From the NCBI GenBank assembly GCA_903839405.1, contig CAIMCD010000038.1:93393-157392 (forward strand): DNA of 64,000 nucleotides, written 5' to 3'. Source of the DNA: an uncultured Chlorobiaceae bacterium. GTDB taxonomy: Bacteria > Bacteroidota > Chlorobiia > Chlorobiales > Chlorobiaceae. The notes under the pieces were generated by a model. The model did no database searches, was not told the origin of the DNA, and worked only from the letters and a program-made list of their open reading frames with translations. Positions 32,647 to 42,240 of the stretch are shown here, one piece after another. The translations under genes and the position numbers were made by a program. Every line of letters begins with the position of its first letter. Within the stretch, counting starts at the first letter, position 1.

Positions 32647-33232
32647 GGACAATAGTGAATTTGAAAAACAGATGATCAGAGGACAATTGGCGACTCATGC
32701 AACTTTTTCCAGAATCAGTGAAAGAGTCAACGATCTAGAAGCATTTGTTTTTGGTATCAATGATGCCTTGATAGAAAAAGGCTTACTCCAATCCAATTTT
32801 CTTTTCAAAAAAATTGAGTCTGTCAAAAAGAATAGAATGGATAATGGAGAAACGTTGGATGCAGGCGTTTCACTGAGGGTTGATAATGCCGAAAATACAC
32901 TCCAGCCTGTTGATTGCGAAGCAAGATTGCATATCTGTAAGGCGATTTGTTGTAAACTTAACTTTCCGCTAAGTCAGGTAGAAGTAGAAGAAGGTATAAT
33001 TAAGTGGGAATTAGGCCGGCCTTATTATATAAGGCACAGTAGCGATGGTTTTTGCTGCCACAGGGGCGCCACAGGACAATGTACAGTCTATAATAACAGG
33101 CCAAAAGTATGTCGTTCTTACTCTTGTCAAAATGATGAACGTATATGGAAAGACTTTGATGCTTTGGTGATCAATGAAGAATGGATAAATCAAAACTTAG
33201 AAGGAAGCTTCCCAACAGAGGCTGTAAAATGA
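32636..33232 (+). CDS. YkgJ-like cysteine-cluster protein
   Basis: The 198-residue protein has an N-terminal helical part (about 1-90, Lys/Glu-rich, possibly coiled) and a C-terminal cysteine cluster: CEARLHICKAICCKL, GFCCHRGATGQCTVYNNRP and VCRSYSCQND. This spacing matches the YkgJ/CxxCx(n)CC zinc- or iron-sulfur-cluster family, of unknown function. Because all cysteines are clustered, metal binding is likely. It overlaps the preceding gene by 11 bases, indicating translational coupling. Such proteins occasionally accompany metallopeptidase cargo; a maturation or metal-handling role for the DUF4157 protein is speculative. Confidence 0.75.
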   Translation: MENKDNSEFEKQMIRGQLATHATFSRISERVNDLEAFVFGINDALIEKGLLQSNFLFKKIESVKKNRMDNGETLDAGVSLRVDNAENTLQPVDCEARLHICKAICCKLNFPLSQVEVEEGIIKWELGRPYYIRHSSDGFCCHRGATGQCTVYNNRPKVCRSYSCQNDERIWKDFDALVINEEWINQNLEGSFPTEAVK

Positions 33233-33285
33233 ACGGAGGTGAGCGCCCGGTTCACCTGCCGTGCGCGGCCATCTACCCGGCACGG

Positions 33286-34182
33286 CTAAAGGTGGCCGTT
33301 TTGAATAATGGCCGGGGCAAGTGTTGCGGCGGCGGGGTTGTTTGTGGCGAAGAGGAAGTGGTAAACGGGCTGGTTCTGGCCGTTCGAGAGCGTGATGGGC
33401 GTTTCGGTAACGTGCTGCCAGATGGTGCGTAACTGGCGAATATAGAGGTTTGCAAGGTGGTGGAGCGATCTGGTAATGTTTCCCGCTCTCTCGTCTTCAG
33501 CGAAAAGGGTTATCTGCTTCTCGTTTCTTTGCAGCTCGTCACGGATCTCCTCTACGGAAAGTCCGAAAAATGATTCCAGCGGTTCAAGATTCTCCAGTTT
33601 TCCGGTTGCGCCGAGGAAGCGGTTGACCATAACCGAGGTTGGCATGCAGATCCAGAGATCCGAGCGGGTTCCCTTGAGGGTGGCGATGGCATCCCACTCA
33701 ATCTGCATTCCGAAAGGATCAAGCAGGAGCAGTGCGCTATAGTCGTCACTTTTCATCGCTTCTGATAAGTGTTTAATCTCCCGGCCGCACTCTCTGTGGC
33801 GGAAGAGGATGGTTTTGCCTTCGGCTTCTGCAAGGCCGGTCACTTTGGTTTTCAGCGCGTTGATGCTTTCGTGATTGTGGACGAAGTAGTAGTAATCAAA
33901 GCTTTTGTCGAGCCGGATCACCCTTTCGGCGCTTCCCTTGTACCAACTCTCCTCTGTAGCGGCGGCGCCCGGTGGATACCAGAGGGGAGCTTCGACCGGT
34001 TTTGCCGCTCCGTTTCCAGAAAACCCGTCGAAGTAAATGGTTCTCCAGTAAGGGTTTTGCGGTGAAATACCGAGATAGGCCTCCAGATAGTTGCTGAAGG
34101 CATCGAGCTGTTTTTCGGTCCACTCTCCGCCATAATAGCTGGCGGGCGGGGTATATTCGGGTGAGAAATTCGTCGTGCTCAT
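33286..34182 (-). CDS. tcmP: Three-Cys-motif partner protein TcmP
   Basis: The 298-residue protein fits the TcmP family: an N-terminal EWTEKQLDAFSNYLEAYLG, then the methyltransferase-like WRTIYFDGFSGNGAA, a central ALLLLDPFGMQIEWDAI and the C-terminal PVYHFLFATNNPAAATL. TcmP genes normally sit beside a partner gene with a three-cysteine motif of the phage Gp37/Gp68 type; the pair is thought to be linked to genome defence or mobile elements, with unknown biochemistry. Here no partner is visible: the cassette of 30156-33232 ends 53 bases away. It may be an orphan left after insertion or deletion. Confidence 0.85.
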   Translation of the reverse strand: MSTTNFSPEYTPPASYYGGEWTEKQLDAFSNYLEAYLGISPQNPYWRTIYFDGFSGNGAAKPVEAPLWYPPGAAATEESWYKGSAERVIRLDKSFDYYYFVHNHESINALKTKVTGLAEAEGKTILFRHRECGREIKHLSEAMKSDDYSALLLLDPFGMQIEWDAIATLKGTRSDLWICMPTSVMVNRFLGATGKLENLEPLESFFGLSVEEIRDELQRNEKQITLFAEDERAGNITRSLHHLANLYIRQLRTIWQHVTETPITLSNGQNQPVYHFLFATNNPAAATLAPAIIQNGHL

Positions 34183-34601
34183 GGCTCCAATGCTTTGCCA
34201 ATATTACCGTAACGGCGTGATTCTTCTTGTTGCCCTATTATACGAATTTTATACTTTACTGCCACCTTCTTTCCTGTATTTGATAAATTTACAAACAGTT
34301 CTCCATTTTTTTAGCCTTCCCGGTGATGCAGAACTCCTGACGCGCATTTTTAAGAGAGTTTTTGCGTTTTTTTCCATCATGCTTCGTGGCCACATCAGGG
34401 GCGTTTTTGCTGTTTCCTTATATAATTTCTTATCTTGTTCCAAGGCTAGCTTGCCTCTTTTTCAGCCGTTTTTGCATGCTGGCCGTAAAGCCTTTATGGG
34501 TGATTCTGGTGAGGAGAGTTATTAGTTTGTGTGGCTATACCGAAAAAAATTACAAAACAGGGGACTGCCCCAGTTCTTACCATTTATAAAAGAGTTAACG
34601 A
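34183..34601. other. Intergenic region upstream of RNase G/E
   Basis: The region of 419 bases has open frames (34175-34525 on plus) with no recognisable protein character and no ribosome binding site. RNase E/G genes often have long autoregulated leaders, and the bases 34440-34600 might be such a leader, but I see no specific structure that proves it. Confidence 0.35.
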
Positions 34602-36296
34602 ATGAAGAAAAGTTCGAACAAGCAGTTGTTGATGAACAAGACCGGTGACGAGATACAGGTTGCGCTTGTTGAAGAGGGTCGTCTGGTGGAGTTGATTATT
34701 GAACGTCCTGAAAGTCGCAGAAGTATTGGTGATATTTATCTTGGCAGGGTGCATAAGGTGGTTGAGGGGCTCAAGGCGGCTTTTGTTGATATCGGCCAGA
34801 AGTCCGACGGGTTTCTGCATTTTTCCGATGTTGGCACAACCAATGAGGATTATCGTGCCCTGATTGAGGATGATGATGACGACGAAAATGGCGGCCCGGA
34901 TGATGGCGATGAGCTGCTTTCGATCGAGCCCGCAGGAGCCGACACTCCTCCGGCTGCCGCTCCGGGCGTGAAGCCAGCGGCGCGCAGTGGCGGTAAGAGC
35001 CGTTCGGCCGATGAGCAGGAGAAGGCTGAAAAACGTCAGTCCTATACCCAGTTGATTGCAGGCAAACTCAAGCCGAACGACTCCATTCTGGTGCAGGTCA
35101 TCAAGGAGCCGATCAGCAGCAAGGGCTCACGCCTCACTTCCGATATTACCATTGCAGGCCGTTTTATGGTGTTGCTCCCTTTTGGTGGTGGCCAGGTTGC
35201 GGTTTCGCGCCGGGTTATTGTGCGCAAGGAGCGGGCGCGCCTGAAAAAGCTGGTGCGCTCGATGCTTCCCGAAGGGTTCGGGGCCATTATCCGTACGGTT
35301 GCCGAAGACCAGGAGGAGAGCCTTTTGAAACAGGATCTTGAGAAGCTGCTGGCCAAGTGGACCCAGATTGAGGAGAAACTCCAGGACGCGGCTCCTCCGC
35401 AGTTGATTTTCAAGGAGGATACCATTATTTCCAGCGTCTTGCGCGACTCGCTTACCTCCGACGTAACGGAAATTGTGGCGAACTCGGCCAGCATCCACAA
35501 GGAGACCCTCAACTATATCCAGTGGGCGGCGCCTGAAATGGTGAAAAATGTCAGCCTCTACCAGGGCAAGCTCCCCCTCTTTGAAGGGTATGGGATTGCC
35601 AAGGATGTTGAGTCGATCTTTTCGCGCAAGGTGTGGCTCAAGTCGGGTGGCTACATTATTATCGAGCATACCGAGGCGATGGTGGTGGTTGATGTTAACA
35701 GCGGCCGCTATGCGGCCAAGCGGGAGCAGGAGGAGAACTCGCTGAAAACCAACCTTGAGGCGGCCCGCGAGGTTGTGCGGCAGTTGCGTTTGAGGGATAT
35801 CGGCGGCATTATTGTGGTTGACTTTATCGATATGCTCGACCAGAAAAACGCCAAAAAGGTCTACGATTCCATGAAGACCGAGTTGCGCAATGACCGGGCA
35901 AAGTCGAACATTCTGCCCATGTCGGACTTCGGCATCATGCAGATTACCCGTGAAAGAATCCGTCCGAGTTTGATGCAGCGCATGGGCGACCAGTGTCCGG
36001 CCTGCGGGGGAACGGGCGTGGTGCAGGCGCGGTTTACAACTATCAACCAGATTGAGCGGTGGCTGAGAAAGTATGCGCTGCAGCACCCCATGAAGTTTCA
36101 GCAGCTTGACCTCTATGTGAGCCCAACCGTGGCTGAACCGTTGCAGAACAGTGATATGAAAACCGAGCTGAAATGGTTTTTGCAGCACATGCTTTTTGTC
36201 CAGGTCAAGCTGGATGAGAGTCTTAGAAGCGACGATTTCAGGTTTTACAGCAGAAAAAATAACAAGGACATAACCGCCGAATACGGCGATATCTAA
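34602..36296 (+). CDS. rng: Ribonuclease G/E
   Basis: RNase G/E is a 5'-sensing endoribonuclease for rRNA maturation and mRNA decay. The 564-residue protein has an S1-like domain ([20 protein letters not shown]), the catalytic DNase I-like region with metal-binding Asp364 ([11 protein letters not shown]) and Asp407 (VVDFIDML), and the zinc-link CPACGGTG (Cys465, Cys468). It lacks the long RNase E scaffold, so it is of RNase G type. The S1 domain is split at about residues 85-150 by an acidic then Pro/Ala-rich insert ([12 protein letters not shown] and following). dapD begins 17 bases after the stop. Confidence 0.94.
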   Translation: MKKSSNKQLLMNKTGDEIQVALVEEGRLVELIIERPESRRSIGDIYLGRVHKVVEGLKAAFVDIGQKSDGFLHFSDVGTTNEDYRALIEDDDDDENGGPDDGDELLSIEPAGADTPPAAAPGVKPAARSGGKSRSADEQEKAEKRQSYTQLIAGKLKPNDSILVQVIKEPISSKGSRLTSDITIAGRFMVLLPFGGGQVAVSRRVIVRKERARLKKLVRSMLPEGFGAIIRTVAEDQEESLLKQDLEKLLAKWTQIEEKLQDAAPPQLIFKEDTIISSVLRDSLTSDVTEIVANSASIHKETLNYIQWAAPEMVKNVSLYQGKLPLFEGYGIAKDVESIFSRKVWLKSGGYIIIEHTEAMVVVDVNSGRYAAKREQEENSLKTNLEAAREVVRQLRLRDIGGIIVVDFIDMLDQKNAKKVYDSMKTELRNDRAKSNILPMSDFGIMQITRERIRPSLMQRMGDQCPACGGTGVVQARFTTINQIERWLRKYALQHPMKFQQLDLYVSPTVAEPLQNSDMKTELKWFLQHMLFVQVKLDESLRSDDFRFYSRKNNKDITAEYGDI

Positions 36297-36312
36297 GGGT
36301 TTAAAAAGCGTT

Positions 36313-37176
36313 ATGGGACAGAGTGAACAATTGAAAGCGGATATTCTGGGTTTTGCAGGTGTTGGAGCTGCGGCGCTCCAGGAAAATTCTGAAGCTCGCC
36401 GGGTATTTGAGAGCTTCAAGCAGCTTCTCAATGAGGGTAAAGTCAGAGCGGCGGAAAAGATTGGTGGAGAGTGGGTGGTCAATCAGTGGGTCAAGGAGGG
36501 TATTCTGCTTGGGATGCGCCTTGGTCGCCTGCAGGAAAATTTTGTACCGCTTGATGAGCACAACAGCGGCTTTGCCTTTATCGACAAGGATACCTGGCCG
36601 CTTAAAAAAATTACCTTGGCGAGCAATGTCCGTATTGTGCCCGGAGGATCGGCCGTGCGGGACGGCTCATATCTGGCCCCCGGGGTGGTGATGATGCCGC
36701 CGGCCTATGTCAATGTAGGAGCATATGTTGACGAGGGAACCATGATCGATTCCCATGCATTGGTGGGAAGCTGTGCCCAGGTTGGCAAAAAGGTACATCT
36801 CTCAGCCGGTGTACAGGTTGGCGGTGTGCTTGAGCCGATTGGCGCCATGCCGGTCATCATTGAGGATGAGGTGATGGTGGGTGGCAACTGCGGCATTTAT
36901 GAAGGCACCATTGTCAAGGAGCGGGCGGTGATCGGTACCGGCGTTATCCTGAACGGCTCAACACCAGTTTACGACCTTGCCCGCAATACCATCTACCGCA
37001 AAACCGCAGACTCTCCGCTGGTCATACCGGCCGGAGCGGTTGTTGTTGCCGGATCACGCAGTGTCAAGGGGGAGTTTGCTGCGGAGCACGGTCTTTCAAT
37101 CTATACGCCACTTATTATCAAGTATCGCGACAGCAGAACCGACAGCGCAACGGCGCTGGAAGAAGCACTCAGATAA
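36313..37176 (+). CDS. dapD: 2,3,4,5-tetrahydropyridine-2,6-dicarboxylate N-succinyltransferase
   Basis: DapD succinylates tetrahydrodipicolinate in the lysine and meso-diaminopimelate pathway, feeding peptidoglycan synthesis. The 287-residue protein has an N-terminal helical part, then the left-handed beta-helix with hexapeptide repeats ([57 protein letters not shown]), typical of trimeric acyltransferases. It uses an ATG at 36313 and runs in the same direction as RNase G/E and ctpA with very short spacers, suggesting cotranscription. Confidence 0.94.
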   Translation: MGQSEQLKADILGFAGVGAAALQENSEARRVFESFKQLLNEGKVRAAEKIGGEWVVNQWVKEGILLGMRLGRLQENFVPLDEHNSGFAFIDKDTWPLKKITLASNVRIVPGGSAVRDGSYLAPGVVMMPPAYVNVGAYVDEGTMIDSHALVGSCAQVGKKVHLSAGVQVGGVLEPIGAMPVIIEDEVMVGGNCGIYEGTIVKERAVIGTGVILNGSTPVYDLARNTIYRKTADSPLVIPAGAVVVAGSRSVKGEFAAEHGLSIYTPLIIKYRDSRTDSATALEEALR

Positions 37177-37182
37177 CCGTTT

Positions 37183-38904
37183 ATGCATGCCAACCGAGAG
37201 GGCAGGGATGGGCGCCGGAGGAGAGTTTCCTGGCGCCGGAGGGTACCAGGATTCCTGATTACCCTGCTCTCTTTCTGCTCTCTTTGGCCGGCACCTCTCT
37301 CTGCCGCTCCCTCCTCCGAAAAGGAGTATTTCGATATTATCAAAAGTATTGACCTTATCGGAGAGGTATCGCGCGAGTTGTCGCAAAGCTATGTTGATAC
37401 TGTCAATGTCAGCCGGCTGATCTATGGAGGTATCGACGGTATGCTCCGTACGCTCGACCCCTACACCGTGTTTTTTAACCAGGAGGAGTCAAAGGATTTT
37501 GGCGAGCTGACCAGCGGCCAGTATGCCGGAATTGGCATCACCATTGCCACAATCGAGGGATCTGTTTTTGTAACATCGGTTGTCGATGGTTATGCAGCGG
37601 CGAAAGCCGGCATCCGGGTTGGCGACAGCATTACGGCCATCAACAAGGTTGCCATCAAGAAAAAGCCGCTTGCCGAGGTAAAAGAGTTGATCAGGGGGCC
37701 TTTGGGTGCCACCCTCACGCTCACGATTGAGCGGGATGGCCAAACACCCTTCACGGTCACCTTGACCAGAGCGGAGGTGCGGGTGAGCACGGTCGGCTAT
37801 TCCGGCATTATGGACGGAATTGGCTATATCGAGATGAAGAGCTTTGGTATCCGTTCGGCTGATGATGTGCGAGAAGCTTTCCAAGGGCTTCGGAAGCTGG
37901 CTGCAGAGCAGCAGAAGCCGTTGAGAGGGCTGGTGTTTGATCTCAGAAACAATCCCGGCGGCTTGCTGAACGTTGCGGTTGATGTTTCCTCCCTTTTTGT
38001 TAAAAATGGCAGCGAGGTTGTTTCAATCCGCGGGCGCTCAGCGGATAGCAAGAGATCGTACGTCACCATTACTCCTCCTGTCGAACCCTCCTTGCCCCTT
38101 GTCGTTCTGATCAATGGCCAGAGCGCTTCGGCGTCGGAAATTGTTGCCGGGGCGGTACAGGATCTTGATCGCGGGGTTATTATTGGTGAGCGTTCCTACG
38201 GAAAAGGGTTGGTGCAGTCGGTCGTACGCCTCTCCTACGATAACACCCTGAAGCTTACCACGTCCAAATACTATACCCCTTCAGGGCGTTTGATCCAGAA
38301 AGAGCATGTCCCGATCCGCGATCCACGCAGGGTGCTGGCGAAGCCAACAACTACAAGCCTTACAACGGTTTTCTATACCAAGGGGAAGCGAAAGGTCTAT
38401 GGCGGCGGAGGCATTACGCCCGATATCCAGTTCCCGGACACCCTCTCTACGGCCTATCTTGGCGCGCTGCAGAAGCAGGGACTGCTCTTCCTTTTTGCCG
38501 ACAGCTACCGCTCACTCCACCCGGCGATGCCGCCGCAGCCCTTTGATCGTCAGGGAGTTATGCGCTCCTTCAATGAGTTTCTGCTGAAGAAAAAATTCAC
38601 CTACCACTCCGATCCCGAGCGGCATGTTGATGAGTTGAAGAAGAGCATGGCAAAGGTTTCTGGCGGCAAGCTTGAGAGCTCTCGGCAATGCCTCGACGGG
38701 CTCCAGGCTGAAATTGAACGGCTCAGGGCGCTGGAGATTGCCAGGGCGTCAGATAAAGTGGCTGATGCGCTGGAAGTGGAGATTCTCCGCCATTATAACG
38801 AACGCATTGCCCGCAAGAGTGAAGTTGCGTACGACCCGATGGTTAAAAAAGCGCTGCAGGTGCTTTCCGACTCAAAACAGTACTCGGCCATTCTTCATCC
38901 CTGA
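37183..38904 (+). CDS. ctpA: C-terminal processing peptidase (S41 family)
   Basis: S41/CtpA proteases degrade or process proteins at their C-termini in the periplasm. The 573-residue precursor has a basic leader and hydrophobic signal segment (FLITLLSFCSLWPAPLSA), a PDZ domain (about 110-200; GIGITIATIEGSVFVTSV, AAAKAGIRVGDSI), the catalytic core with VLINGQSASASEIVAGAV (nucleophilic Ser) and IIGERSYGKGLVQSV (general-base Lys), and a C-terminal helical extension of about 150 residues. The ATG at 37183 is six bases after dapD. Its last 10 bases overlap the convergent Ycf49-like gene. Confidence 0.93.
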   Translation: MHANREGRDGRRRRVSWRRRVPGFLITLLSFCSLWPAPLSAAPSSEKEYFDIIKSIDLIGEVSRELSQSYVDTVNVSRLIYGGIDGMLRTLDPYTVFFNQEESKDFGELTSGQYAGIGITIATIEGSVFVTSVVDGYAAAKAGIRVGDSITAINKVAIKKKPLAEVKELIRGPLGATLTLTIERDGQTPFTVTLTRAEVRVSTVGYSGIMDGIGYIEMKSFGIRSADDVREAFQGLRKLAAEQQKPLRGLVFDLRNNPGGLLNVAVDVSSLFVKNGSEVVSIRGRSADSKRSYVTITPPVEPSLPLVVLINGQSASASEIVAGAVQDLDRGVIIGERSYGKGLVQSVVRLSYDNTLKLTTSKYYTPSGRLIQKEHVPIRDPRRVLAKPTTTSLTTVFYTKGKRKVYGGGGITPDIQFPDTLSTAYLGALQKQGLLFLFADSYRSLHPAMPPQPFDRQGVMRSFNEFLLKKKFTYHSDPERHVDELKKSMAKVSGGKLESSRQCLDGLQAEIERLRALEIARASDKVADALEVEILRHYNERIARKSEVAYDPMVKKALQVLSDSKQYSAILHP

Positions 38905-39590
38905 AGGGTCGGTAACTCCCTCCGCTCCCCCTGTTCAACCTCCCTGATTTTACGGTGTACGCCGATGACAATCATGAGATTGCTCACCGTCAGCAAACTT
39001 TCGGCCAAGCCGTGCAGCAGGTCGTCGTGCGAGAGGGTCGGATATCCCCGCACTTTTGTGGCAAGATACATGCAGAATACCGTGACGGAGATGAAGACCA
39101 CCACAAACCAGAATCCGGCAAGGCTCAGCGCAGGGAAGAGTTCGGGGTCGCGGCGGTAGAGTTTGACGAGCAGTACCAGAAAGGTGAGGTAGACCACGCT
39201 TGAGAGCTGCAGGATGGCGTCAAAGATATCGGCACCCATCCAGGATTGCGGCTTGCCTGAAATCATGATGGCCGCCAGAGCGGCCGTATATCCGACGGCC
39301 GGCGATGGTTTGGTCGATTTGAGCAGATTCAGGGTTGCCAGAAGGAGTGCTGTGCTGCCAAAGAGGTTGATCAGCTCCGACATATCGAGCAGAAAGGGTA
39401 TGGTGTCGCCCGAGACGTGGTAGGCGAGCACAAAAAAGCTTCCCGCCCAGTGCGGCAGCATGGCCAGGCCGAACATGCGGAGGTCGCGCCGCCGGGTCAG
39501 CTTTCCATAGCGGAAAAAGAGGGCGGCGGCAACTCCCCATTCAAGCGATGAGGAGAGGTGGATGATCCAGTTGGGAAAAGAGAGCAGCAT
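38895..39590 (-). CDS. Fused DUF2499 (Ycf49-like) / DUF3593 membrane protein
   Basis: The 231-residue integral membrane protein has an N-terminal half matching Ycf49/DUF2499 (SFPNWIIHLSSSLEWGVAAA; MLPHWAGSFFVLAYHVSGD) and a C-terminal half matching DUF3593 (ALSLAGFWFVVVFISVTVF; HGLAESLLTVSNLMIVIG). In cyanobacteria these are, as I recall, separate proteins of unknown function linked to photosynthetic organisms. It starts directly after the bchP stop codon with no spacer, so it is translationally coupled to bacteriochlorophyll synthesis. A role in pigment or photosystem assembly is inferred from that. About seven membrane helices are expected. Confidence 0.78.
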   Translation of the reverse strand: MLLSFPNWIIHLSSSLEWGVAAALFFRYGKLTRRRDLRMFGLAMLPHWAGSFFVLAYHVSGDTIPFLLDMSELINLFGSTALLLATLNLLKSTKPSPAVGYTAALAAIMISGKPQSWMGADIFDAILQLSSVVYLTFLVLLVKLYRRDPELFPALSLAGFWFVVVFISVTVFCMYLATKVRGYPTLSHDDLLHGLAESLLTVSNLMIVIGVHRKIREVEQGERRELPTLQG

Positions 39591-40733
39591 TCAGGAGCCC
39601 TTGATCAGATGGTAGATGTTTTTGGAGAAGATTTTCATCTGGGTTGACCAGGGGGCAGGCACCATTTTTTTATAGAGATAGGAGTCAAAGGTGATCTGCT
39701 GTACCGAGTCGTCGGCGCAGATGGCCACAAAACTCTCCCGCAGCCGGTCATTGCGGTAGTAGGCCGCCTGCAATACTTCAAGGCCGAAAAAGATCGGGGC
39801 ATAGAGTTTGCGGAACTCCTTTTCGTAGCTCTTCAGCGGAGCCTTGTTTTTAACATGCTCTATCATCGCCTGTGCGCCGAGCTTGCCGGAGCGCATGGCA
39901 AAGAAAATCCCCTCGCCGTTGGCCGGTGTGACCAGCCCAGCCGCATCACCAACCAGAATGGCCTTCTCCTGGGTAAAGGATTTACGTGGCTTCATCGGGA
40001 TTTTGGCGGCTTCGTCGAGATAGGGTGCATCAGTGATGCCGATCTTTTCAACAAAGCGCTTCTGGAGCGCCTTGAGGTTGTGGCGGTGCTCCTCGGTGCC
40101 GGTGCCGATGGCAAGGTGATCGGCCTTGGGAAAAATCCAGCCGTAAAAGTCGGGCGAGACCTCTCCGTCGAACCAGATCTCAACAATATCGCTGAACTTC
40201 TGGATTGAGGGGGTGTAGCGGAAGCGCTGCTGCATGGCAATCACCTTCAGCTCGTTGGGCGGAAAGTGCAGCTCTTCGGCAGTTTTGGAGTTCGCTCCGT
40301 CGGCTCCGATAATTTTGCGAACCCTGAGAGGCGCTACCTTGTCGTTAAGGGTGGTGATAACAAAACCGTCGCCGGAGTGGGAGATGGATTTCACCAGCCC
40401 TTCAACAATAACCGCACCGGCCTTCTCGGCTTCGGAGCGCAGGTAGCTGTCAAATTTTTCGCGACGCACCATGCCGACGTACCCGTTCGGCATCTGCATC
40501 TCGATCATTCGCCCTTTCGGTGAGCGCACCCTCATGCGGGAGAGCTTTTTTTCAATCAGCTCGGCCGGAATGGCAAACTCTTCGATCAGGCCAAGCGGGA
40601 TAGCTCCGCCGCAGGGCTTGACGTTCTGAAGGTTGCGCTCAATCAGGACGGTTGAAATGCCCGCACGGGCAAGTACGGCGGCAGCAACGGCTCCTGAGGG
40701 GCCGCCGCCTATTACGGCTACATCATAACGCAT
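39591..40733 (-). CDS. bchP: Geranylgeranyl (bacterio)chlorophyll reductase BchP
   Basis: BchP reduces the geranylgeranyl tail of bacteriochlorophyll or its precursor to phytyl. The protein of about 380 residues starts [18 protein letters not shown] with a Rossmann FAD motif, followed by KPCGGAIP and, near the end, [19 protein letters not shown] (second FAD motif of the geranylgeranyl-reductase family). The start is the ATG at 40733; upstream in-frame codons were rejected because the FAD motif must lie near the N-terminus. It sits between glyS (37 bases) and the coupled Ycf49-like gene. Archaeal-type lipid reductases are relatives, but the phototroph context favours BchP. Confidence 0.9.
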   Translation of the reverse strand: MRYDVAVIGGGPSGAVAAAVLARAGISTVLIERNLQNVKPCGGAIPLGLIEEFAIPAELIEKKLSRMRVRSPKGRMIEMQMPNGYVGMVRREKFDSYLRSEAEKAGAVIVEGLVKSISHSGDGFVITTLNDKVAPLRVRKIIGADGANSKTAEELHFPPNELKVIAMQQRFRYTPSIQKFSDIVEIWFDGEVSPDFYGWIFPKADHLAIGTGTEEHRHNLKALQKRFVEKIGITDAPYLDEAAKIPMKPRKSFTQEKAILVGDAAGLVTPANGEGIFFAMRSGKLGAQAMIEHVKNKAPLKSYEKEFRKLYAPIFFGLEVLQAAYYRNDRLRESFVAICADDSVQQITFDSYLYKKMVPAPWSTQMKIFSKNIYHLIKGS

Positions 40734-40770
40734 GTATAAAAGCGGGATTGACAATCATTGATACTGACAT

Positions 40771-42240
40771 TTATACGAGTTTGGCCGCGAGGAACTCCCG
40801 GACTCTCGATATTTCAATTCTCTCCTGCTGGGCCGTGTCGCGGTGGCGCACCGTTACGGTGTTCTCTTCGAGCGACTGGTGGTCAACCGTGATACAGAAG
40901 GGGGTGCCGATCTCATCCTGGCGGCGGTAGCGTTTGCCGATGGAGCCGGCATCGTCGTACTGCACCAAAAAGTTTTCCGCAAGCTCGTCGCGCAGCGCTG
41001 TGGCCTTCTCCCCCATTCCCCCTTTTTTCATCAGCGGAAGCAGGGCGGCCTTGATTGGAGCAACTTTTGGTGCGAGCTTCAGCATCACGCGCTCTTCGCC
41101 GTCCACAATATCTTCGCGGTAGGCATCGGCAAACACGGCAAGGAAGAGCCGGTCGCTGCCCGCCGAGGTCTCCACAACGTAAGGCAGGTAGCGCTCGTTG
41201 GTGAGTTGGTCGATATACTCCATATTCTTGCCCGAATACTCCTGATGCTGCTTCAAATCAAAATCGGTTCGTGAGTGAATCCCCTCAATCTCCTCAATGC
41301 CGAAGGGGAACTCGAACTTGATGTCGTAGGCCAAGTCAGCGTAGTGGGCTAGTTTGTCATGCTTGTACCAGTGGAGCTTCTCGCGGCTGATGCCGAGCGC
41401 CGTTATGTACCACTCAAACCGCTCGGCTCTCCAAGCCTCGAAGGCCTCGGCCTGTGTGCCGGGCTTGACGAAGTACTGCATCTCCATCTGCTCAAACTCC
41501 ACCATGCGGAAGATGAAGTTCCCTTTTACAATCTCGTTGCGGAAGGCCTTGCCGATCTGCGCAATGCCGAAGGGCACCTTCATGCGTGCCGACTCGCGCA
41601 CGTTGTGGAAGTTCACAAAAATGCCCTGCGCGGTTTCAGGCCGGAGGTAAACAATGCTCGACTTGTCGGCCAAAGCACCCATGTTGCACTGGAACATCAG
41701 GTTAAACTGGCGCACCTCGGTCCAGTCGCCCGAGCCGGTATCGGCCGCCTTGATCTTTTCAGCAATAATCAATTCATAGAGCGCCCGGTTCGGATCCTCC
41801 GCTGCGGCCGCTGCTTCGTAGGTACTCTGCACCCGCAGGGCATCCTCCACCTTGCCGTCACGGCGGAGCTTTTCAATATGGTTCTCAATCAGATGGTCGG
41901 CGCGGTAGCGGCGCTTGGTGGTGCGGTCGTCAATCATCGGGTCGTTGAAGCTCGCCACATGGCCTGAAGCCTCCCACACCCTTGGATTCATCATGATCGA
42001 GGCATCAAGGCCCACAATGTTGCTATGGCGGCGGGTCATCGAGTTCCACCAAAGCTCCTTGATGTTGCGCTTCATCTCGCTCCCGAGCGGCCCGTAGTCA
42101 AAGCATGAGGAGAGGCCCTCATAGATCTCCGACGAAGGGAATATAAAACCCCGGCGCTTGGCCAGAGAAACAAGCTTGTGCATGACTTTTTCAGGAGGCA
42201 GACTCTGGCTCTGTACTCGTGTCGTGTCGGAATTGCTCAT
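40771..42240 (-). CDS. glyS: Glycyl-tRNA synthetase (class II, dimeric type)
   Basis: The 489-residue enzyme charges tRNA-Gly. The N-terminal GFIFPSSEIYEGLSSCFDYG, the catalytic core (SSIVYLRPETAQGIFVNF; MVEFEQMEMQYFV) and the C-terminal anticodon-binding domain (RRQDEIGTPFCITVDHQSL) identify the homodimeric class II form rather than the alpha/beta form. The ATG at 42240 starts MSNSDTTRVQ. It is upstream of bchP on the same strand, with a short gap that allows read-through. Confidence 0.95.
   Translation of the reverse strand: MSNSDTTRVQSQSLPPEKVMHKLVSLAKRRGFIFPSSEIYEGLSSCFDYGPLGSEMKRNIKELWWNSMTRRHSNIVGLDASIMMNPRVWEASGHVASFNDPMIDDRTTKRRYRADHLIENHIEKLRRDGKVEDALRVQSTYEAAAAAEDPNRALYELIIAEKIKAADTGSGDWTEVRQFNLMFQCNMGALADKSSIVYLRPETAQGIFVNFHNVRESARMKVPFGIAQIGKAFRNEIVKGNFIFRMVEFEQMEMQYFVKPGTQAEAFEAWRAERFEWYITALGISREKLHWYKHDKLAHYADLAYDIKFEFPFGIEEIEGIHSRTDFDLKQHQEYSGKNMEYIDQLTNERYLPYVVETSAGSDRLFLAVFADAYREDIVDGEERVMLKLAPKVAPIKAALLPLMKKGGMGEKATALRDELAENFLVQYDDAGSIGKRYRRQDEIGTPFCITVDHQSLEENTVTVRHRDTAQQERIEISRVREFLAAKLV

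Noticed and set aside
29573..33254. A full extracellular contractile injection system
   Set aside because: No sheath, tube, baseplate or AAA+ genes are in the window; only a cargo-like DUF4157 gene is present.
34175..34525. A 116-codon frame upstream of RNase G/E
   Set aside because: Low-complexity hydrophobic product with no ribosome site or recognisable family; it overlaps the start of the TcmP gene.
35127..36482. A 451-codon open frame on the minus strand opposite RNase G/E
   Set aside because: It is a shadow frame: the plus strand encodes an unmistakable RNase G/E with all motifs, and the mirror protein has none.
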